Part shown: one piece after another, positions 6,822 to 9,936 of the stretch
How positions within the stretch are numbered: position 1 is the stretch's first letter
Layout: every line of letters begins with the position of its first letter
Source of the DNA: Sandaracinaceae bacterium
GTDB lineage: Bacteria > Myxococcota_A > Polyangia > Polyangiales > Houyiibacteriaceae
Assembly (NCBI GenBank): GCA_012514415.1
Contig: JAAZAH010000323.1
Span: forward strand, 1 to 9,936
Direction: 5' to 3'
Length of the DNA stretch: 9,936 nucleotides
Program-made: the position numbers and the translations under genes
The notes under the pieces: model-generated
The model's input: the letters and a program-made list of their open reading frames with translations, nothing else
Databases searched by the model: none
Told to the model about the DNA's origin: nothing

Positions 6822-7544
6822 TCAGCCCGCGCCAAGTGCGTCTTCGATTTCACGCACGATGGCTTGAGCGGCCGCGCGAGGATCGGCGGCTCGACGGATC
6901 GGGCGCCCCACAACGAGCAGGCTTGCCCCGCTGGAGATCGCGCTTGTCGGTGTGGCGACGCGGCGCTGGTCACCTTTATCCGCGCCTTCAGGACGCACTC
7001 CGGGCACCATCAAGACGGGAGAAGGACCGAGCGCCTCGCGGAGTGGGGCGCATTCCTCTGGCGAGCATACAAAGCCGCGAAGACCGCTTTCGTAGGCGAG
7101 ATGCGCGAGTGAGACGACCCGCTCTCTCGGCGTCTCACGATGTCCGAGCGCTCGAAGCTCCGCCTCGTCCATGCTCGTAAGCACCGTGACAGCGAGAAGC
7201 CGCGTGCGCGTTCCCTCAGCAAGCTCCGCGCATCGAGCGAGCGCCGTTGGGCCTGCACTCGCGTGGAGCGTGAGATAATCGACGCCGAGGTCGATCGCCG
7301 AGCCGACGGCGCCGGCCATTGTCGCTGGGATATCGAAGAGCTTGAGATCGAGGAAACAGCGCGCGCCCGCCTCTCGGACGAGCTCGACGGCGCGCGGGCC
7401 ATGAGCGGTGAAGAGCTCGAGCCCGACCTTGAAGACGCCGACGTCATCCTTCAGCAGTTCGATCAGGCGCTGAGCTTCATCGAGCTCGGCCACATCGAGT
7501 GGAAGGACGAGACGATCGCGCGCCTCTCGAAACGAGGCGCCCAT
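6822..7544 (-). CDS. pyrF: Orotidine 5'-phosphate decarboxylase
   Basis: The enzyme converts OMP to UMP, the last step of de novo pyrimidine synthesis, in the cytoplasm. The 240-residue product has the expected short TIM barrel. Lys39 lies in VFKVG. The catalytic DxKxxD array is DLKLFDIPATM, with Asp66, Lys68 and Asp71. VPGVRPEGADKGDQRRVATP followed by LVVGRPI forms the phosphate-binding end typical of the bacterial group. The ATG at 7544 is only 2 bp after the stop of the coiled-coil gene and has no strong Shine-Dalgarno sequence, so translation is probably coupled. The frame remains open upstream through the end of that gene, back at least to an AAAAAG tract at 7682-7687 (see findings). The shared promoter appears to lie at 8387-8416. 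Confidence 0.97.
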   Translation of the reverse strand: MGASFREARDRLVLPLDVAELDEAQRLIELLKDDVGVFKVGLELFTAHGPRAVELVREAGARCFLDLKLFDIPATMAGAVGSAIDLGVDYLTLHASAGPTALARCAELAEGTRTRLLAVTVLTSMDEAELRALGHRETPRERVVSLAHLAYESGLRGFVCSPEECAPLREALGPSPVLMVPGVRPEGADKGDQRRVATPTSAISSGASLLVVGRPIRRAADPRAAAQAIVREIEDALGAG

Positions 7545-7546
7545 CT

Positions 7547-8305
7547 TCAGCGGAAGAGGTTGCCGAGGGGATCGAAGGGATCCGATGCCATCGAACTCGA
7601 GCTCATCGAGGTGCTCGAGGAGCGCATTGTGGTCGTCGTACGCATCGTCGAGCTCGTCATGCTGCTTGCAGCGGCCGCGGCCTTTTTGGCAGCGAGGCGT
7701 TCGGCCTCGATCCGCGCCGCCTCCTCCGCCTTGGCTTTCGCCGCCAGCTCAGCCGCCTGACGTCGCGCCTCTTCGGCCGCGCGCTCGGCTTCGGCACGCT
7801 CGGCTGCCTGACGCTCCGCCTCTTGTGCGGCGAGCTGCGCCTTGCGCTCATTCTCTTCGAGGATCGGCTTTACGCCGAAAACATAGCCCGCAGCGCCGAC
7901 GGCCAAGAAGAGGGCGATGATGCCCACGATCGCAGCGGGGGGAAGCCCTTTGCGCTTTTGCGCCTCGAGCTCGGCGAGCTGACGCTCATGCTCGAGGAGT
8001 TTGGCTTGCTCTTCGGCGCGTGCACGCGCTTCGGCTTCGGCGCGCGCTCTGGCGGCTTCAGCTTCGATCGCCGCCTGACGCGCGGCCTCCTCGTCGAGCC
8101 GTCGCTTTTCTTCAAGGCGACGCGCTTCCTCTTCTTCCCGAAGGCGCCGCTCCTCTTCTTCCTGACGACGGCGGGCTTCGGCCTCGAGGCGCGCGCGCTC
8201 CTCTTCTTCCTTGCGCCTACGCTCTTCCTCTTCGGCTCGAACCCGATCCTCTTCGAGGTTCATCAGCTCCTTGAGGTTGAATAGAACCGAACTATCATCG
8301 GACAT
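7547..8305 (-). CDS. Coiled-coil single-pass membrane protein, unknown function
   Basis: No named family is recognised. The 252-residue product begins MSDDSSVLFNLKELMNLEED, then an almost pure Glu/Arg/Ala coiled coil (about 18-118). One membrane span follows (PPAAIVGIIALFLAVGAAGYVFGV, about 122-145), then a second Ala/Glu/Arg-rich coiled coil (about 148-213). The tail is rich in Ser, Thr and Met (214-240) and ends DPFDPLGNLFR. The N-terminus lacks a signal peptide, so it is probably cytoplasmic, with the second coil in the periplasm. The arrangement is loosely like TolA or other envelope-spanning scaffolds, but that is only a compositional likeness. It is the first gene of the unit with pyrF, rlmB and cinA and follows a good promoter. 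GGAG lies 10 nt before the ATG. The Ser/Thr/Met tail may reflect frameshifting, because the -1 frame reads as an acidic helical segment there. Confidence 0.85.
   Translation of the reverse strand: MSDDSSVLFNLKELMNLEEDRVRAEEEERRRKEEEERARLEAEARRRQEEEERRLREEEEARRLEEKRRLDEEAARQAAIEAEAARARAEAEARARAEEQAKLLEHERQLAELEAQKRKGLPPAAIVGIIALFLAVGAAGYVFGVKPILEENERKAQLAAQEAERQAAERAEAERAAEEARRQAAELAAKAKAEEAARIEAERLAAKKAAAAASSMTSSTMRTTTTMRSSSTSMSSSSMASDPFDPLGNLFR
7682..7688 (-). other. C-AAA-AAG tract, possible -1 slippage site before pyrF
   Basis: On the minus strand, the codons AAA AAG (Lys207-Lys208 of the coiled-coil protein) follow a C. AAAAAG is the core of known slippery heptamers such as A-AAA-AAG in dnaX, but here the first base is C, so only one of the two tRNAs would re-pair perfectly. 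A -1 shift here enters the pyrF frame with no stop before the pyrF ATG. Whether slippage occurs is unknown, and I saw no clear stimulatory hairpin or upstream Shine-Dalgarno sequence. Confidence 0.2.
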
Positions 8306-8348
8306 CGTGGCTGGGCTCCGTAGGGGTGCAGGGGATCAAGGGCTTCGT

Positions 8349-8378
8349 TCCGCGCGCACGTCCATCGAAGCGCGCGGA
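8349..8378. repeat. Perfect 9-bp inverted repeat in the leader of the coiled-coil/pyrF operon
   Basis: TCCGCGCGC (8349-8357) and GCGCGCGGA (8370-8378) are exact reverse complements around a 12-nt loop. With the promoter at 8387-8416, transcription should start near 8380, so the hairpin would occupy the first 30 or so nucleotides of the mRNA. Such 5' hairpins can protect mRNA or act as operators; no T-run follows, so it is not a simple attenuator. About 37 bp separate its 3' end from the ribosome binding site region. Confidence 0.6.
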
Positions 8379-8386
8379 GCTAGCTC

Positions 8387-8416
8387 AAGATAGAAGGTTT
8401 AACGGGAAAATGTCAA
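8387..8416 (-). promoter_or_regulatory. Sigma70-type promoter for the coiled-coil/pyrF/rlmB/cinA operon
   Basis: On the minus strand, a consensus -35 box TTGACA (8416-8411) is followed after 18 bp by TATCTT (8392-8387), which matches four of six -10 bases. It lies in the 164-bp gap after mlaD and points at the coiled-coil gene, about 80 bp before its ATG. It would drive the four-gene unit independently of the mla genes. Confidence 0.65.
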
Positions 8417-8457
8417 TGGATTCGGTGAACCCGCCGCAGAAATAAACAGCGCTCTTT

Positions 8458-8469
8458 TCGCGGCCGCGA
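8458..8469. repeat. TCGCGGCCGCGA palindrome abutting the mlaD stop
   Basis: A perfect 12-bp palindrome begins immediately after the mlaD stop codon in the direction of transcription. It can fold only as a four-pair stem with a GGCC loop and is followed by AAAAG, not a T-run. It may be a weak pause or end signal, or chance in GC-rich DNA. Confidence 0.25.
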
Positions 8470-9462
8470 TCACTCTTTCCAGAAGAGTTTCCACGGGTTG
8501 TGCTTGAGATCGCGGATGAGCTCCTGGATGTCGTCGTACATCGCCTCATCCATGAGGATTGCGCCCACAGTGCCGCGACCTTCGCGAATATGTGCGACCA
8601 TTTTCTCGGCATCGGAGGCGATGGTCTCGCCGCTCTTGAGGATGGACTTCACCTGATCGCGCTGCTCGGGGCCGATCACATCAAGGGCATCGTCCACCTT
8701 GCCGGTGATCGATTTCACATCCTTGATGATCGGATCGATCTCCCGATTTACCGTCATCATGGTCTCGTCGACATTCCGCACAATGCGGGAGACCCGCGGA
8801 CCGCTCACGATCTTATTGGCGTTTGCGACGAGCTCGTTCGCTTCATCCGAGATGGTCACCACGTTCTCGATGATACGGTCGATGTTCTCATCGTGACGCG
8901 AGAGGAGCTCGTTTCCGGAGCGGAGGAGGCCCGAGAGATCCTGAAGAAGCGCGTCGAGCTCCTCGCGGTTGTCGGCGATGAGATCGGCGACCGACTCGAT
9001 GAGCTTATATCCCTTGGCGATAAGCAAATCGAAACGCGCGGAGTCGGTTCCAATGACGTACGCGTCTTCGCCCAGAAGTTCTTTGGTCGGGTCGCCCGGA
9101 TCGATGGCCAGGATTGGCTCACCGACAATGCTCGCCGTGGTGACGTAGAAGCTCGCGTTCTCATAAATGCGGTCGAGGTATTCGCGGTCGACACGAGCGC
9201 GGACGCGGATCATGGGTCGCCTCTTGGTGATGGGATCTTCCTTACCGCCGAGATAATCGACGCCTTCGACCCGCCCGACGCGAACACTTCCAATATGCAC
9301 AGGAGCTCCCGATTGGAGCGCTCCGGGGTGGTTGAAATCGACGTTGATGATGTAGCCGTCCTTGAGGAGGCTCGGATTCAAGGTGAAGATGAATCCGGCG
9401 AGGACGATGATCGCGAAGAGGATGAGGAGACCGACACGGGCTTCGATGGAGAGGGTTTTCAT
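8470..9462 (-). CDS. mlaD: MCE/MlaD-family substrate-binding protein of a phospholipid ABC transporter
   Basis: MlaD proteins sit in the inner membrane facing the periplasm. They form a hexameric ring that hands phospholipids between the outer-membrane side and the MlaFE transporter. The 330-residue product has a short cytoplasmic N-terminus, one membrane anchor (about 10-28) and an MCE domain (about 36-122) with VDFNHPGALQSGAPVHIGSVRVG and IVGEPILAID. A long helical region follows (about 145-320), with repeated stretches resembling those that form the tube in longer MCE proteins. It ends DLKHNPWKLFWKE, an ending I associate with MlaD-like proteins of Myxococcota-type bacteria. At 330 residues it is much longer than E. 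coli MlaD (about 180), mainly through this helical tail. It lies 72 bp after the ATPase gene on the same strand, as expected for an mla operon. Its exact lipid substrate is not shown by the sequence. Confidence 0.92.
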   Translation of the reverse strand: MKTLSIEARVGLLILFAIIVLAGFIFTLNPSLLKDGYIINVDFNHPGALQSGAPVHIGSVRVGRVEGVDYLGGKEDPITKRRPMIRVRARVDREYLDRIYENASFYVTTASIVGEPILAIDPGDPTKELLGEDAYVIGTDSARFDLLIAKGYKLIESVADLIADNREELDALLQDLSGLLRSGNELLSRHDENIDRIIENVVTISDEANELVANANKIVSGPRVSRIVRNVDETMMTVNREIDPIIKDVKSITGKVDDALDVIGPEQRDQVKSILKSGETIASDAEKMVAHIREGRGTVGAILMDEAMYDDIQELIRDLKHNPWKLFWKE

Positions 9463-9534
9463 GGGGCGGGCCTGGTAGCGGTGTGAAGGATAAGAGCTTT
9501 CGACGTGGTTTTGTGAGGAAAGAGCGGCGTCCAG

Positions 9535-9936
9535 TTAAATATCCATCGGGCCTTCGGCCTCGCCGCGGATGAACTGCCTGACGATGGGATCGTCTGACTG
9601 TTTGAATTCTTCGGGGGTGCCGAGCAGCCGCACATCGCCCTGGTAGAGCATCGCGATCCGATCGGCGATCGTAAAGATGGAGACGAGATCGTGGCTGACG
9701 ACGATCGAGGTCACCTTGATCTCGTCGCAGAGCTCGCGGATCATCACATCGACGCGGCGCGCGTTCACGGGATCGAGCGAGGTCGTCGGCTCGTCAAAAA
9801 GCACGTACTCGGGATCGAGTGTGAGCGCGCGCGCGATGGCGACCCGCTTTCGCATTCCATCTCCGAGCTCGGCCGGATAGGCGTTTTTGAAGCCGAGCAT
9901 GTGCACCTGTTCGAGGCGATACTCGGCCTGCTTCAA
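9535..9936 (-). CDS. mlaF: Mla-type phospholipid ABC transporter ATPase (C-terminal part)
   Basis: This is the C-terminal half of an ABC ATPase that would power phospholipid transport together with an MlaE permease and the adjacent MlaD. The frame runs off the right edge and the first visible codon is TTG, not a real start; the Walker A part lies outside. Visible motifs are the signature region YPAELGDGMRKRVAIARAL, Walker B with the catalytic Glu (YVLFDEP), the D-loop (SLDP) and the H-loop (VVSHD). The GMRKR-VAIARAL and TTSLDP style and the following mlaD gene identify the MlaF subgroup. The signature reads LGDGM where LSGGM is usual for MlaF. The permease gene mlaE is absent here and is expected further upstream, beyond the window edge. 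Confidence 0.9.
   Translation of the reverse strand: MKQAEYRLEQVHMLGFKNAYPAELGDGMRKRVAIARALTLDPEYVLFDEPTTSLDPVNARRVDVMIRELCDEIKVTSIVVSHDLVSIFTIADRIAMLYQGDVRLLGTPEEFKQSDDPIVRQFIRGEAEGPMDI

Noticed and set aside
6815..6973. An N-terminal extension of RlmB upstream of ATG 6814
   Set aside because: It overlaps the pyrF 3' end and reads as basic, proline-rich noise. The RlmB alignment begins at MKRILAGP.
6497..7180. A 227-codon plus-strand frame spanning rlmB and pyrF
   Set aside because: It crosses two confirmed minus-strand genes and their junction, and shows no family resemblance.
7499..8284. A 261-codon plus-strand frame opposite the coiled-coil gene
   Set aside because: It is leucine/phenylalanine/arginine-rich because it is the complement of Glu/Arg/Ala codons. 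It also runs across the end of pyrF, the stop of the coiled-coil gene and most of that gene, with no start signal.
8500..9486. A 328-codon open frame on the plus strand opposite mlaD
   Set aside because: The minus strand encodes a clear MCE/MlaD protein with anchor, domain and family-typical end. The plus reading is a mirror caused by codon composition (abundant GAC, GAG, CTC and GATC) and matches no known family.
1..9936. Recurrent CGATCG/GCGATCGC-like words across the window
   Set aside because: They occur mainly inside coding regions and fit the Asp-Arg/Ile-Ala codon use of a GC-rich genome. I could not show enrichment without counting against a background model.
1..9936. Possible mobile island, defence system or CRISPR array
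   Set aside because: There are no transposase, integrase, direct-repeat arrays, tRNA ends or composition breaks that I can see, and nearly all genes are housekeeping or envelope genes.

Overview
The window is a GC-rich, gene-dense piece of bacterial chromosome that carries mainly housekeeping genes. There are no tRNA or rRNA genes, insertion sequences, phage genes or CRISPR arrays, and no gap between genes reaches 300 bp. The gene set points to a Gram-negative bacterium, because it includes a GyrB/ParE-type topoisomerase, IMP dehydrogenase, an Mla-type phospholipid transporter, OMP decarboxylase, RlmB and CinA. The closing residues of the MlaD-like protein (NPWKLFWKE) and a highly charged coiled-coil membrane protein suggest Myxococcota, Bradymonadota or another former deltaproteobacterial group. 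That placement rests on remembered protein style, not on a search.

Layout, left to right. The plus strand carries the 3' part of a type IIA topoisomerase B subunit (best fit parE, cut at the left edge), followed by guaB after a 131-bp gap that holds a possible promoter and repeated GAATGC hexamers. guaB should start at TTG 2024, behind a strong ribosome binding site, and not at the upstream ATG 1964. A hairpin-rich convergent junction (3482-3619) separates guaB from a minus-strand gene for an unrecognised membrane-anchored or exported 330-residue protein. Divergent from that is a plus-strand gene for a small protein with a zinc-ribbon-like N-terminus and four membrane segments, also without a known function.

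The right half is all minus strand and is read from the right edge inward: an Mla-type ABC ATPase (partial, mlaF), a membrane-anchored MCE/MlaD protein, then after a 164-bp gap with a good sigma70-type promoter (TTGACA, 18 bp, TATCTT) a tight four-gene unit. That unit runs coiled-coil membrane protein, pyrF, rlmB, cinA, with gaps of 2, 7 and 15 bp. It joins pyrimidine synthesis, 23S rRNA methylation and a CinA/MoaB-fold protein behind an uncharacterised membrane protein.

I found no convincing new biological system. The points most worth a second look are the end of the coiled-coil gene, where the -1 frame is open from an AAAAAG tract straight into pyrF and looks more protein-like than the annotated frame; a perfect 9-bp hairpin at the predicted 5' end of the pyrF operon transcript; an altered ABC signature (LGDGM) in the MlaF-like ATPase; and two uncharacterised envelope genes.
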